Shown: in pieces, positions 17,602-25,155 of the stretch
Position numbering within the stretch: the first letter of the stretch is position 1
Layout: the number at the start of each line of letters is the position of its first letter
Source of the DNA: Clostridia bacterium
GTDB taxonomy: Bacteria > Bacillota > Clostridia > Christensenellales > Borkfalkiaceae
DNA: 36,411 nucleotides
Assembly (NCBI GenBank): GCA_017396365.1
Contig: JAFQMD010000019.1
Location: forward strand, 1 to 36,411
Reading direction: 5' to 3'
Notes under the pieces: model-generated
Database searches by the model: none
Told to the model about the DNA's origin: nothing
The model's input: only the letters and a program-made list of their open reading frames with translations
Translations under genes and position numbers: made by a program

Positions 17602-18510
17602 ATGTCAAATTATTACGTAGTTAAAGAGCCGGATGCAGGTGATATTTTCGGCAGTATAATGGCGTTTTTGGTAGTGCTCTTTATTATCTTTGCTTTCGCT
17701 GCAATGATAGGTTTTTATATCTTGCTCATATTCTTGGGTATAGGTGTATTGATAGGTATGGGTTACGCTATATACGCGTATATAAAAGGATTTATAAACG
17801 CGTGCAAAACGATAAGTGGCGTGCATGGAAGAAACGGACTTACTTCGCTACTTCTTAGGTGGTTCGTCCTTTTCAAAAACGCATCTGTTTTCGTTATTAA
17901 AGATACTTTTGCGATTGCAAAAAATTCGTTAGTTAAAGCAGGCGCGTATAGATTTTTATCGTTTAAAAAATGGATGTGGCTTATAGTTGCTCCAACTGTT
18001 ATCGTTTGCGGACTTTCAATGGTAATAGTCGTAGCTTTACTCCAAGTAGCGCTCGTATTATCGATAGCGTATTTTATTTTAGTATGCTTAGCGGTAATCG
18101 CTGCTATATATTTGTTAGTAAGCACCGTGTATGCTATAATAAAAGTCGGCGCAGGTACGTTTGACGCGCTCGGCAACTACAATCCGTTTAGCGCGACTGA
18201 CTTTTCAAAGTATTTTACCTTTTCTGATATAGGAAGATTTTCAGGAGAGTACTTTAGAAATATTTTCTCGGCGATAAGAGAACTTTGGGGTGAGTCTATT
18301 TCGCTTATGACTTACAACTTCTCATCTGCAAAAGGTTATCCCGTAATCAATATTTTCAGATATTTCTTCTTCGTATCTCCGCTTATGATTTTCGTTATGG
18401 CATGCATATTTATAGCGCTTGCGTTTATAATCTTATCGGTCGTTTACGTTCCGCTTTTGCTTGCCGAACTAGTTTGGGCATTGATTATTAAAGTGTTTAG
18501 AATAAGGTAA
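17602..18510 (+). CDS. Multi-pass membrane protein closing the cluster
   Basis: The 302 residues include hydrophobic stretches at about 17-60, 125-182 and 253-297, giving about six membrane helices, with two polar loops (about 61-122 and 190-250) rich in Lys, Arg and aromatics. No family is recognised. It starts 28 bp after the transglutaminase gene with an AAAAGGAGA site. Together with the 91-residue protein and the anchored GTPase it places much of the system at the membrane. It could be a membrane platform or pore, but nothing in the sequence shows transport motifs. Confidence 0.75.
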   Translation: MSNYYVVKEPDAGDIFGSIMAFLVVLFIIFAFAAMIGFYILLIFLGIGVLIGMGYAIYAYIKGFINACKTISGVHGRNGLTSLLLRWFVLFKNASVFVIKDTFAIAKNSLVKAGAYRFLSFKKWMWLIVAPTVIVCGLSMVIVVALLQVALVLSIAYFILVCLAVIAAIYLLVSTVYAIIKVGAGTFDALGNYNPFSATDFSKYFTFSDIGRFSGEYFRNIFSAIRELWGESISLMTYNFSSAKGYPVINIFRYFFFVSPLMIFVMACIFIALAFIILSVVYVPLLLAELVWALIIKVFRIR

Positions 18511-18602
18511 AATTTTATAAATGCAATAAAATAAATAATTAGAATGGGGGGAGACTGTTCTATAAATAGACTGTGGATTTTCTGCCTATTCAGGAGTGTA
18601 AT

Positions 18603-19157
18603 ATGGATAAATTTATACCAGTAGTAGTAATCAAAGATTTAAAAGAAACCGACCAAATTTTAACCGCGCTTAAAAATAGCGACATAAACTGCGCTGAAAT
18701 CACTTTTAGAACGGCGTGCGCTAAAGACGCTATTGCTTACGCGTGCAAAAATTATCCCGAAATGAATATCGGCGCAGGTACGGTAATCAACGCAGAGCAA
18801 TGCAAAGACGCTTTGGATGCAGGCGCAAAATTTATCGTATCTCCGGGGCTTTCTCCTGCCGTTGCAAAAGTTTGCAGTGAGGCAGGCGTGCCTTATTATC
18901 CCGGTTGCGTAACGCCAACTGAAATTATGGCTGCGCTTGAACTTGGAATTAGTATCGTAAAATTCTTCCCTGCGAACGTTTACGGTGGTTTAAAGGCGTT
19001 AAAGGCTTTGTCCGCTCCGTTCCCACAAGTGAAATTTATACCAACGGGTGGCGTTGATAGGAGCAATATTGACGAATTTCTTGCTTTTGATAAAATTTAC
19101 GCTATCGGCGGTTCGTTTTTCGTAAAAGAAGCGCTTGATAAGATGAAAGGAGAATAA
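18603..19157 (+). CDS. eda: 2-dehydro-3-deoxy-phosphogluconate (KDPG) aldolase
   Basis: This class I aldolase cleaves KDPG to pyruvate and glyceraldehyde-3-phosphate. From the ATG at 18603 it has 184 residues, slightly short of the usual 205-215. The family motifs are present: E32 in AEITFRT, GAGTV, SPGLSP, PGCVTPTE, and the Schiff-base lysine K120 in IVKFFPA, then a phosphate-binding PTGGV. An in-frame GTG at 18573 would add ten residues, but AGGAG at 18592-18596, six bases before the ATG, decides for 18603. The KDG kinase gene starts one base after its stop, so the pair carries out the lower half of hexuronate / Entner-Doudoroff breakdown. Confidence 0.93.
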   Translation: MDKFIPVVVIKDLKETDQILTALKNSDINCAEITFRTACAKDAIAYACKNYPEMNIGAGTVINAEQCKDALDAGAKFIVSPGLSPAVAKVCSEAGVPYYPGCVTPTEIMAALELGISIVKFFPANVYGGLKALKALSAPFPQVKFIPTGGVDRSNIDEFLAFDKIYAIGGSFFVKEALDKMKGE

Positions 19158-19158
19158 T

Positions 19159-20181
19159 ATGAAAAAAGTTGTAACTTTTGGCGAACTTATGTTAAGGCTC
19201 GCCCCTGAAAATTATTTAAGATTCGTTCAATCAGACAAGTTGCAGGCAACTTTCGGCGGAGCGGAGGCAAACGTAGCGGTATCGCTTGCAAATTACGGAC
19301 TTGATGCAAGTTTCGTTTCAAAACTTCCAACTCACGAAATAGGTCAATCTGCAGTAAATTCGCTTAGAAAATTTGGCGTTGATACGAGTTTAATCGTTCG
19401 TGGCGGTGAAAGAGTCGGAATTTATTACTGTGAAAAAGGCGCAAGTCAAAGACCGAGTAAGGTCATTTACGACAGGGCGTATTCTTCTATTGCTATGGCT
19501 AAAAAAGAAGATTTCGACTGGGAAAAAATCTTCGACGGCGCAACGTGGTTTCACTTTACGGGCATAACCCCCGCTCTTTCGGACGAAGTTGCCGAAATTT
19601 GTGAAATTGCTTGCAAAAAGGCAAAGGAAAAGGGAATAACTGTCTCCTGCGACCTTAATTTCCGTAAAAAATTGTGGTCTAAACAAAAAGCGGGCGAAGT
19701 AATGGGTAGGCTTTGTCATTTTATAGATTATTGTATTGCAAACGAAGAAGACGCTAAAGACGTCTTTGGTATCGAAGCCGACAATACCGACATTTACGGT
19801 GGAAAACTCGATAGGGAAGGTTATATTTCAGTTGCTAAAAAACTTACCGAAAGATTTAACTTTAAAGGCGTTGCTATAACGCTTAGAGAGAGCAAATCGG
19901 CAAACGACAACGACTGGTCTGCAATGCTTTATACGGGTGGCGAAGCGCATTTTTCTAAAAAATATTCAATGCATATCGTTGACCGCGTAGGCGGTGGCGA
20001 CAGTTTTGGCGCAGGGCTTATCTATTCGCTCGTCGAAGGGTTTACAAGTCAAAGCGCGATAGAATTTGCAGTTGCTGCAAGTTGCTTAAAACACTCAATC
20101 GAAGGTGACTACAATATGGTATCCGTTCAAGAAGTTATGAATTTAGCAGGTGGCGACGCGTCGGGTAGAGTTCAAAGATAA
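19159..20181 (+). CDS. kdgK: 2-dehydro-3-deoxygluconate (KDG) kinase, PfkB family
   Basis: A ribokinase-type sugar kinase that phosphorylates KDG to KDPG using ATP. The 340 residues show the N-terminal 'FGELMLRLAP' and GGAEANVAVSLA motifs and the C-terminal signature DRVGGGDSFGAGL with catalytic base D281 and an anion hole. Close coupling to eda (AAAGGAGAA site inside the end of eda, one-base gap) supports the KDG specificity over fructokinase. A terminator follows at 20205. Confidence 0.88.
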   Translation: MKKVVTFGELMLRLAPENYLRFVQSDKLQATFGGAEANVAVSLANYGLDASFVSKLPTHEIGQSAVNSLRKFGVDTSLIVRGGERVGIYYCEKGASQRPSKVIYDRAYSSIAMAKKEDFDWEKIFDGATWFHFTGITPALSDEVAEICEIACKKAKEKGITVSCDLNFRKKLWSKQKAGEVMGRLCHFIDYCIANEEDAKDVFGIEADNTDIYGGKLDREGYISVAKKLTERFNFKGVAITLRESKSANDNDWSAMLYTGGEAHFSKKYSMHIVDRVGGGDSFGAGLIYSLVEGFTSQSAIEFAVAASCLKHSIEGDYNMVSVQEVMNLAGGDASGRVQR

Positions 20182-20204
20182 TCGACTTATAGCAAGACTT
20201 TTTG

Positions 20205-20236
20205 AAAAAACGGAGTGATAATTACTCCGTTTTTTA
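20205..20236 (+). terminator. Terminator after the eda-kdgK operon
   Basis: AAAAAACGGAGT and ACTCCGTTTTTT form a perfect 12-bp stem around GATAATT, ending in a T run. Confidence 0.9.
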
Positions 20237-20297
20237 TACAATAAAAGGTTTAATACGCAATCGTAATCGTTAATAATTCTCATTTTTTAATAAAAAC

Positions 20298-20326
20298 TTG
20301 AAAAATGACTATTTCTTTGGTATAAT
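20298..20326 (+). promoter_or_regulatory. Promoter of the CDF-like gene
   Basis: TTGAAA (20298-20303) and TATAAT (20321-20326) with exactly 17 bp between, 42 bp before the ATG at 20369. Confidence 0.8.
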
Positions 20327-20368
20327 GAACAAACTAATACTAATAAAGGAAAAAATCGACCGCTTATT

Positions 20369-21007
20369 ATGTCAGAAAAGAAATCGGGAATAAAAACTTT
20401 TATATGGGCAATTATTATGAGCGCGCCAAGTCCTTTGGTTGTAGGGCTTGGGCTTATCGTAGGAAGAAGTTCTTCGCAAATTGCCGATTTCGTGCGAAAA
20501 AGCGCGGAACTTTTAGCGATAGTCATATCTTTCGTCGTTTTTTTAATGACGCAAAAAAACGGTGTTTGTGATGAAGACAGAAAGCAAAAGTTAGAACGCC
20601 GAGCCAACGTTTTCGTAGGATTTATGATGTCTTTTGCAGGAATAATAATGTTTGCCTTAGCATTTTTAATAAGTAGCAGAGATAAAGGCAACGTTATACC
20701 GGCGCTTGCAATAATCGTATCGGGAGGAACGATAAATTTAATATTTTGGATTAGATACACAAGGCTTTATAAAGTTCAAAAAAATGCAATATTTGCAGTG
20801 CAAAAAAAGTTGTACCGCGCAAAAACTTTGGTTGATATGAGTGTAATTATCGCGCTCGTTTCGGTATTGATTGCTCCAACTAGCAACGTTACGCATTGGA
20901 TAGATTTCGGCGGTTCTATCATAGTTTCAATTTACTTAACGTGGAGTGGAATAAGAACCGTTTATAAAGAAATAAAAGCGTTAAAACAACTAAAAAATGA
21001 AAAATAA
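20369..21007 (+). CDS. CDF-like (cation diffusion facilitator) membrane protein lacking metal ligands
   Basis: The 212 residues hold five or six membrane helices laid out as in the CDF transporter domain: an 'SSSQIADFVRKSAELLA' helix where CDFs have S-x3-x-A-D-x3-S-x3-D, a basic loop, and a final 'HWIDFGGSIIVSIYLTWSGI' helix like the family's W-x-D-P-x3 helix. The paired His/Asp metal ligands of helices II and V are mostly replaced (R/K and only one Asp), and the cytoplasmic C-terminal domain is absent. It may therefore be a degenerate or non-zinc CDF. The purine-rich ribosome site lies unusually far (18 bases) from the ATG. Confidence 0.55.
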   Translation: MSEKKSGIKTFIWAIIMSAPSPLVVGLGLIVGRSSSQIADFVRKSAELLAIVISFVVFLMTQKNGVCDEDRKQKLERRANVFVGFMMSFAGIIMFALAFLISSRDKGNVIPALAIIVSGGTINLIFWIRYTRLYKVQKNAIFAVQKKLYRAKTLVDMSVIIALVSVLIAPTSNVTHWIDFGGSIIVSIYLTWSGIRTVYKEIKALKQLKNEK

Positions 21008-21012
21008 TAAAA

Positions 21013-21045
21013 GAGCCCCAAAAGTTTTAAAAACTTTTGGGGCTC
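21013..21045. terminator. Bidirectional terminator between convergent genes
   Basis: GAGCCCCAAAAGTTT and AAACTTTTGGGGCTC form a perfect 15-bp stem with a TAA loop between the CDF-like gene and the leftward carrier gene. Confidence 0.88.
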
Positions 21046-21081
21046 ACGTTATTTTACGTAGGGTTTATTAAATTTTGTCTT

Positions 21082-22563
21082 TTATAATCCTATTGCGATT
21101 GCAAGCATTAAAAAGCCGAGTGATACTGCAAACAATAGAATTTGGAAAAGTATTGTCTTTTTAAACCATTCTGCAAAACTTACGTTTGCAAGACCTAAGC
21201 CGACGAGTAGCGTTCCACAGGTTGGATATAAAACGTTGGTATAACCGTCTGCAAACAAATAGGTTAAAATGATAATGGTCGTGCTCATTCCTTCAATAGG
21301 CGCAAGGGTAAGCATAGGAATAATCAAAACTGCTTTTGCTGACGCGCTCGGAATAAAAAATTCTATAATAAGCACGAAGAAATACAAAATTATTACTGCA
21401 ACGTATGGTGAAATGTTAGAAACAGCGTTATAAAAATAGTGGAAAATAGTATGTATAATATTTCCTTGTTGGGCAATATGCGTAATGCCGAAAGCAATCA
21501 TTATAATTACGATTGACGGAAGAACGTCTTTTACGCCGACTAAAAAACTCTTGCCAAGGCGTTTAAACGAGCCTAATAAAATTCTACCTATAATGACCGT
21601 GCCTACGATAAAAGCAACTGCCATAAATACCATTGCAAGCGAGCGAAGAGAATCTATAAGAGTAGGTATAATAACCGATAAAAGCGCTATTGAGAACAAT
21701 ACGATAATCATTGTAGATTTGCGTACGTCATCTGCGTGTGTTTCGTCGGTTACGGTTATAAAGCCTTGAACGTCAAAGTTTTCGGTTGCTTTTTTCTCGT
21801 CGCGCTTTGCCAAATAGGTTAAAAACAACGCGGTTAACACGTACATTACGCAAAAGATAATACATCTATACCACAAACCGTCGGTAACGGGAACTCCTGC
21901 CGCAATCGACGCCGTGCCAATTGTCAACGGGTTAGTAATTGCCGTCGTAAAGCCTACGCCAGACGATACTAAAACAAAAGAAATGGCTGTAAATCGAGAC
22001 CAGTTTAGCGCCGTACAAAGCATAGCAAAAATGGGATATAAAATTAGTAGTTGTTCTTGTAGTCCAAATACTGCCGACAACAACATTATTACCGCCGTCG
22101 TAACCCAAATTATGCCAAAGCGCTTTTCTCTAAGTTTTATCATGATAATTCTAACGAGAGAAACAAGACCGCCACTTTCTTCCAAAACTTTAAAAGTTCC
22201 GCCCAAAACTAATAAAAGGGCGATAATCATTATCATGTTTGAACTGTTGCTACCAAAAATTAACGCTTCAAACGGAGACGTAAGCCAGCGATAAAACGGA
22301 AGTCGTGAAGAGTTTTCGACTTCGGTTAAATGCCTAAAGGAATTGAGTACGATTTGTTTATTTAGGCTTGCGTCGGTCGTGTATTCAAAAAACGGTAGTC
22401 CTTTTTTTGATATATCCGTCGTGTAAATGGCGTATTTACCAGCCGGTATTACGTAGGTTAGAATTCCAACGATAAATAAAACCGCAATTAGTATTGCCAC
22501 GACTGTTATAAAACTTTTAAGTCCGAATTTAACTTTTACGTTTAAATCTGCTGATTTACTCAT
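21082..22563 (-). CDS. yfcC: YfcC-family carboxylate carrier (DcuC superfamily)
   Basis: An about 493-residue integral membrane protein with twelve or so helices. It shows the YfcC pattern: N-terminal helix ending YVIPAGKY, 'LLVLGGTFKVLEESGG', a 'FGLQEQLLILYPIF' segment, and 'AITNPLTIGTASIAAGVP', with an equivalent half after residue 290. Relatives move C4-dicarboxylates, short-chain fatty acids or amino acids; the substrate is unknown. I chose the ATG at 22563, because AAAGGAG sits just before it. The longer forms starting at 22587 or 22581 lack a ribosome site. It overlaps the upstream acyltransferase gene by 8 bases (ATGAGTAA), so translation is coupled. Confidence 0.85.
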   Translation of the reverse strand: MSKSADLNVKVKFGLKSFITVVAILIAVLFIVGILTYVIPAGKYAIYTTDISKKGLPFFEYTTDASLNKQIVLNSFRHLTEVENSSRLPFYRWLTSPFEALIFGSNSSNMIMIIALLLVLGGTFKVLEESGGLVSLVRIIMIKLREKRFGIIWVTTAVIMLLSAVFGLQEQLLILYPIFAMLCTALNWSRFTAISFVLVSSGVGFTTAITNPLTIGTASIAAGVPVTDGLWYRCIIFCVMYVLTALFLTYLAKRDEKKATENFDVQGFITVTDETHADDVRKSTMIIVLFSIALLSVIIPTLIDSLRSLAMVFMAVAFIVGTVIIGRILLGSFKRLGKSFLVGVKDVLPSIVIIMIAFGITHIAQQGNIIHTIFHYFYNAVSNISPYVAVIILYFFVLIIEFFIPSASAKAVLIIPMLTLAPIEGMSTTIIILTYLFADGYTNVLYPTCGTLLVGLGLANVSFAEWFKKTILFQILLFAVSLGFLMLAIAIGL

Positions 22564-23857
22564 TGCTTTCTCCTTTGTCATATTCAAATACGTCTTCGCA
22601 AGCCTGTCGCCACTTTGCGTTGTAAAGAGTATTTATTTCTTCCGACGCTAAAGTCCATTTAATTAAGGTTTGACAAGCGTCGTCGGGAATTAACATATAA
22701 TACTCGTTGTCGTAATAAAACTCTAAAAAGCCCTTCGTTGAACAAGTGAGAGAATATAGATTTTGTGGCTTAAATTCAAAATCAACTTGTTTTCCGTCGA
22801 GAAGACCTTTAAAAGAAAGACCGTTTTTAGTCAGTTTTGCTTGACCAACGGATAAAACTCTTCTGTCTTTCGGCGATTTTCTTAATTTGTCCGTTTTCAA
22901 AACGCATAACTTAGCGTTCATCGTCATTTCAAAACCGTCGCTATTGATTTCTTTAGCAACGAGTCTGCGTTGCCACTTGTACCATTGATCGATATCTAAA
23001 GGGCAGGATGGTTTAGTCGCGTCAACCAAGTCGTAATATTCGTTTACCCTTACGCTAAACCCGCAATGATTGCATTTTATTATGTCACGCTCGACTTCTA
23101 ACGAGTGTTCTTTTTTACACTCGGGGCAAACGAAGAGAATTTTGTCAATTCCGTAAGCGTTTGGCTTTTTACCGATATATTTATTGCGAGCGACCTTGTT
23201 ATAAGCGAAATCGTTGTACTTGATTTTTTGCAAAATCATATCGTAAATTTCTTTTTCGCTAAGATTTTCCAACTGCTCTGGAGTAAAAAGCAAACTGTAA
23301 CTTATGCTAATAGGACCTTTTTTACGGTCTGAAGAGTAGCGATTTGTCGCTAAATACGCGCCTTTTGAAGTCGCAACTACAACGTTGGCTTTACTGCGTT
23401 TTATAAATTGCGCTGTTGCAGGGTTTATAGGGTGCGTACTTCCGCTCGTCGATTGAATACCTTCGGGGAAAAGCCCAAGAGCGCCGTTTCGCTTTAAAAC
23501 TTTAAACATATGCATCAAGCACGTTACGTCCGGTTGATATAAGTATTTTGAAATAATGCCGAGCGATAACATAACGCCGTAAAGCCCTTTTTTGATTATG
23601 TTTTGATAACCTACGACCATATTTATATCTTTGCGCTTAAATCCGTGCATCATATAAATAAATTCAAGCCTTGAAGAGTGTGATGCAAGTAAAATAGTTG
23701 GCTTGCCTTTTAATGATTTTGGTTTATAATCGTAGTCAAACTTTACTTTATATTTTTTATTCAAAAAGCCCAAAGCCAACGAAAGCACGCCCATAAGGAT
23801 AGGGTTAGGCTTTTTGATTTTTCTATTTATAAGTTTTGCCTTTAAGTCTTTTTTCAT
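22556..23857 (-). CDS. PlsC-like acyltransferase with C-terminal zinc ribbon
   Basis: The 433 residues have the acyltransferase block of the PlsC family: catalytic H60 in SHSSRLE (H-x4-E where the family has H-x4-D) and substrate-binding FPEG at 130-133. A zinc ribbon (CPEC and CNHC, about 245-275) and a 150-residue beta-rich tail follow. It should transfer an acyl chain onto a glycerophosphate-type or related acceptor at the membrane. A second protein with the same domain order is encoded at 31104. Both genes overlap a transporter gene at their end. The Asp-to-Glu change and the tail set it apart from housekeeping PlsC. Confidence 0.75.
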   Translation of the reverse strand: MKKDLKAKLINRKIKKPNPILMGVLSLALGFLNKKYKVKFDYDYKPKSLKGKPTILLASHSSRLEFIYMMHGFKRKDINMVVGYQNIIKKGLYGVMLSLGIISKYLYQPDVTCLMHMFKVLKRNGALGLFPEGIQSTSGSTHPINPATAQFIKRSKANVVVATSKGAYLATNRYSSDRKKGPISISYSLLFTPEQLENLSEKEIYDMILQKIKYNDFAYNKVARNKYIGKKPNAYGIDKILFVCPECKKEHSLEVERDIIKCNHCGFSVRVNEYYDLVDATKPSCPLDIDQWYKWQRRLVAKEINSDGFEMTMNAKLCVLKTDKLRKSPKDRRVLSVGQAKLTKNGLSFKGLLDGKQVDFEFKPQNLYSLTCSTKGFLEFYYDNEYYMLIPDDACQTLIKWTLASEEINTLYNAKWRQACEDVFEYDKGESNE

Positions 23858-23903
23858 ACGCTTACCAATTATTTACATATAACTTACAATATACTTATTT
23901 TTA

Positions 23904-23912
23904 ATTATATCA
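23904..23912 (-). promoter_or_regulatory. Extended -10 promoter of the acyltransferase-carrier operon
   Basis: On the minus strand the sequence reads TGATATAAT, an extended -10 element, about 46 bp before the ATG at 23857. No clear -35 is seen, which is usual for extended -10 promoters. Confidence 0.6.
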
Positions 23913-24003
23913 CAAATGTGAAAAAGAAGAAAGTATATATTGAAAAATTTTTCACAAAACTATTTATGTAAAATTTTTAATGATAATGCTTGCTTTTAAA
24001 CTC

Positions 24004-24381
24004 GATACGCGTGTTCACTATTTCCGTTGGGGTGCAAAATGAACCCCCAAGGAGAATACTCGCTAACGCTCGTGGCGTTCTTGGTCTCCGATTGCTCGGC
24101 TAAGCGAACCGCTACGCGTATTCGCTTCTCCGTTGGGGAGAAAAATAAAAACGACACAACCGAGTGGCTATGAAGGGAGAATTTGCCGAAACTCCGTAAA
24201 CGGAGACCTCTCGGCAAGAATAACGCATTTATTAGCGATAGATAAAGCAACCCCCAAGGAGAATACTCGCTAACGCTCGTGCCTACGCAATATTCTATTG
24301 CTTGGTACGAACTCTTTTGCTTTTAAGGTTTACAAAAAAATAAGTTGTGGCGAGCAAAAGTGTTCGCATTCTCTCTTGGGA
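24004..24381. repeat. Palindromic repeats whose ends copy the 3' end of tRNA-Glu
   Basis: No gene is seen from 23858 to 24423. The stretch holds two 33-bp identical direct repeats (24042-24074 and 24249-24281), starting with ACCCCCAAGGAGAAT, which is exactly the 3' end of the tRNA-Glu gene at 24428-24442. Each block is the left arm of an imperfect palindrome whose right arm is the inverted tail (TTCTCCGTTGGGG at 24126-24138; ATTCTCTCTTGGGAG at 24367-24381). A further right arm alone lies at 24004-24033. These are either tRNA-derived miniature elements or remnants of integration at the tRNA. Confidence 0.7.
24183..24217. repeat. Stable isolated hairpin within the repeat island
   Basis: TTGCCGA pairs with TCGGCAA and encloses CTCCGT-AA-ACGGAG. 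It is a two-tier hairpin lying between the two tRNA-tail palindromes. There is no T run, so it is not a terminator. Confidence 0.6.
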
Positions 24382-24390
24382 GTAAATAAA

Positions 24391-24421
24391 AAACACCATA
24401 GCGTAGTGCTATGGTGTTTTT
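24391..24421. terminator. Terminator of tRNA-Glu
   Basis: AAACACCATAGC and GCTATGGTGTTT form a perfect stem around a 5-nt loop, flanked by A and T runs on both strands. On the minus strand it follows the tRNA directly. Confidence 0.85.
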
Positions 24422-24423
24422 TA

Positions 24424-24498
24424 TGGTACCCCCAAGGAGAATCGAACTCCTGATTCTGCCGTGAGAGGGCAGCGTCTTAACCGCTTGACCATGAGGGC
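24424..24498 (-). tRNA. tRNA-Glu, anticodon CTC
   Basis: The 75-nt cloverleaf has acceptor GCCCTCA paired with TGGGGGT (two G-U pairs), anticodon stem CTGCC/GGCAG with loop CTCTCAC, T arm AGGAG-TTCGATT-CTCCT, discriminator A and an encoded CCA. The anticodon CTC reads GAG. The terminator at 24391-24421 follows it. Confidence 0.95.
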
Positions 24499-24574
24499 AT
24501 CTCTTTTTGCTTAATTATAATATCATAATTATTTGCTTTTTGCAAGGGAATTTAGTCAGTTTAATAAATTTTAT

Positions 24575-24603
24575 AAAAAAGGAGACGAAAATTTTTCGCC
24601 TCC
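24575..24603 (-). terminator. Terminator of the small RNA
   Basis: On the minus strand GGAGGCGAAAA and TTTTCGTCTCC pair and are followed by TTTTTT. Confidence 0.85.
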
Positions 24604-24809
24604 AAAATGTTTCCCCGCCTGTGCCGACCAAAAACAAAAATTTAACCCGCGTTTGTGCAGGTGGGTGCATAGCCTGACACTTCCGTCTTCCTGTCATATA
24701 GGTCTGTCGATGACACAACCACAGGCTTTGCGTATTGCCATTTGGACGTCCGCTCCCTTATTTAAATTTGTGGATACAATTATGTTTTTGTATCGTACAC
24801 CGCAGGTTT
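24575..24809 (-). ncRNA. ssrS: Structured small RNA, probably 6S RNA
   Basis: On the minus strand, a TATAAT box at 24816-24821 is followed by an RNA starting AACCUGCGGUGUACG near 24809. Its 5' CCUGC can pair with GCGGG close to the 3' end, closing the molecule as in 6S RNA, and both the CUGCGGUGU start and the CCCACCU block near 24660 fit my recollection of Firmicute 6S RNAs. Inner stems include AGCCUG/CAGGCU and UGUCAU/AUGACA. A terminator hairpin (24581-24603) with six U ends it, giving about 205 nt before the terminator. No protein-coding signal fits. That it is a terminated small RNA is fairly sure; the 6S identity is less so. Confidence 0.5.
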
Positions 24810-24843
24810 TAAATAATTATACACGGCGGTATGCGTCGTTTCT

Positions 24844-25030
24844 ATAAGTGATTGTTGATTAGGATGACCAACAAGGTCTATCCTATCCAACAATCACTTA
24901 TGAGCCTTGCCTACCTTGTTTCTAATCCTTTAAAACGAGTTTAAAGTCTTATAAACTGTGCAATACGGCGTTTCTACTTTATGTCCCAAATCATAATGAC
25001 CAACAACACATAGATATCTAAGGTCAAATT
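24844..25030 (-). ncRNA. Structured intergenic repeat, copy B (minus strand favoured)
   Basis: A 58-bp compound hairpin (24844-24901) has a 13-bp outer stem ATAAGTGATTGTT/AACAATCACTTAT, inner AGGAT/ATCCT, and top GACC-AACAA-GGTC identical to copy A. The same GAGCCTTGCCTA block follows, then a short TTAAAG/CTTTA stem and a second AATGACCAACAA at 24995-25006, whose right arm is disturbed. ACCTTGTT (24913-24920) can pair with AACAAGGT of the hairpin loop, a possible pseudoknot or switch. A TGATATAAT box on the minus strand at 25047-25055 could start it, which would place the RNA just upstream of the 6S-like gene. Confidence 0.6.
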
Positions 25031-25046
25031 TGGCTTTCATATAGAT

Positions 25047-25076
25047 ATTATATCAAATCTTAGGCAAAATATGCAA
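25047..25076 (-). promoter_or_regulatory. Possible minus-strand promoter for repeat copy B
   Basis: On the minus strand TTGCAT (25071-25076) and extended -10 TGATATAAT (25047-25055) are 18 bp apart. It would initiate near 25040, reading into the structured repeat. Confidence 0.4.
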
Positions 25077-25103
25077 ATAATTAAGGGTATATACTTTTTA
25101 TAA

Positions 25104-25132
25104 TTGACAATATTTTCGCCGTGTTTTAAAAT
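25104..25132 (+). promoter_or_regulatory. Promoter of the MBL-comEC pair
   Basis: TTGACA (25104-25109), 17 bp, TAAAAT (25127-25132), 24 bp before the ATG at 25156. Confidence 0.85.
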
Positions 25133-25155
25133 ATAAGAAAAAACGTAGGTGAATT

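Noticed and set aside
18573..18602. GTG start ten codons upstream for the KDPG aldolase
   Set aside because: The ribosome site AGGAG lies inside this extension, directly before the ATG at 18603, and the extra residues are not family-like.
21485..22294. Plus-strand open frames opposite the YfcC carrier
   Set aside because: They are antisense shadows of a hydrophobic coding sequence and have no ribosome sites or family motifs.
24533..24847. A 104-codon plus-strand open frame
   Set aside because: It runs antisense through the small structured RNA, crosses its terminator and promoter, and encodes no recognisable protein.
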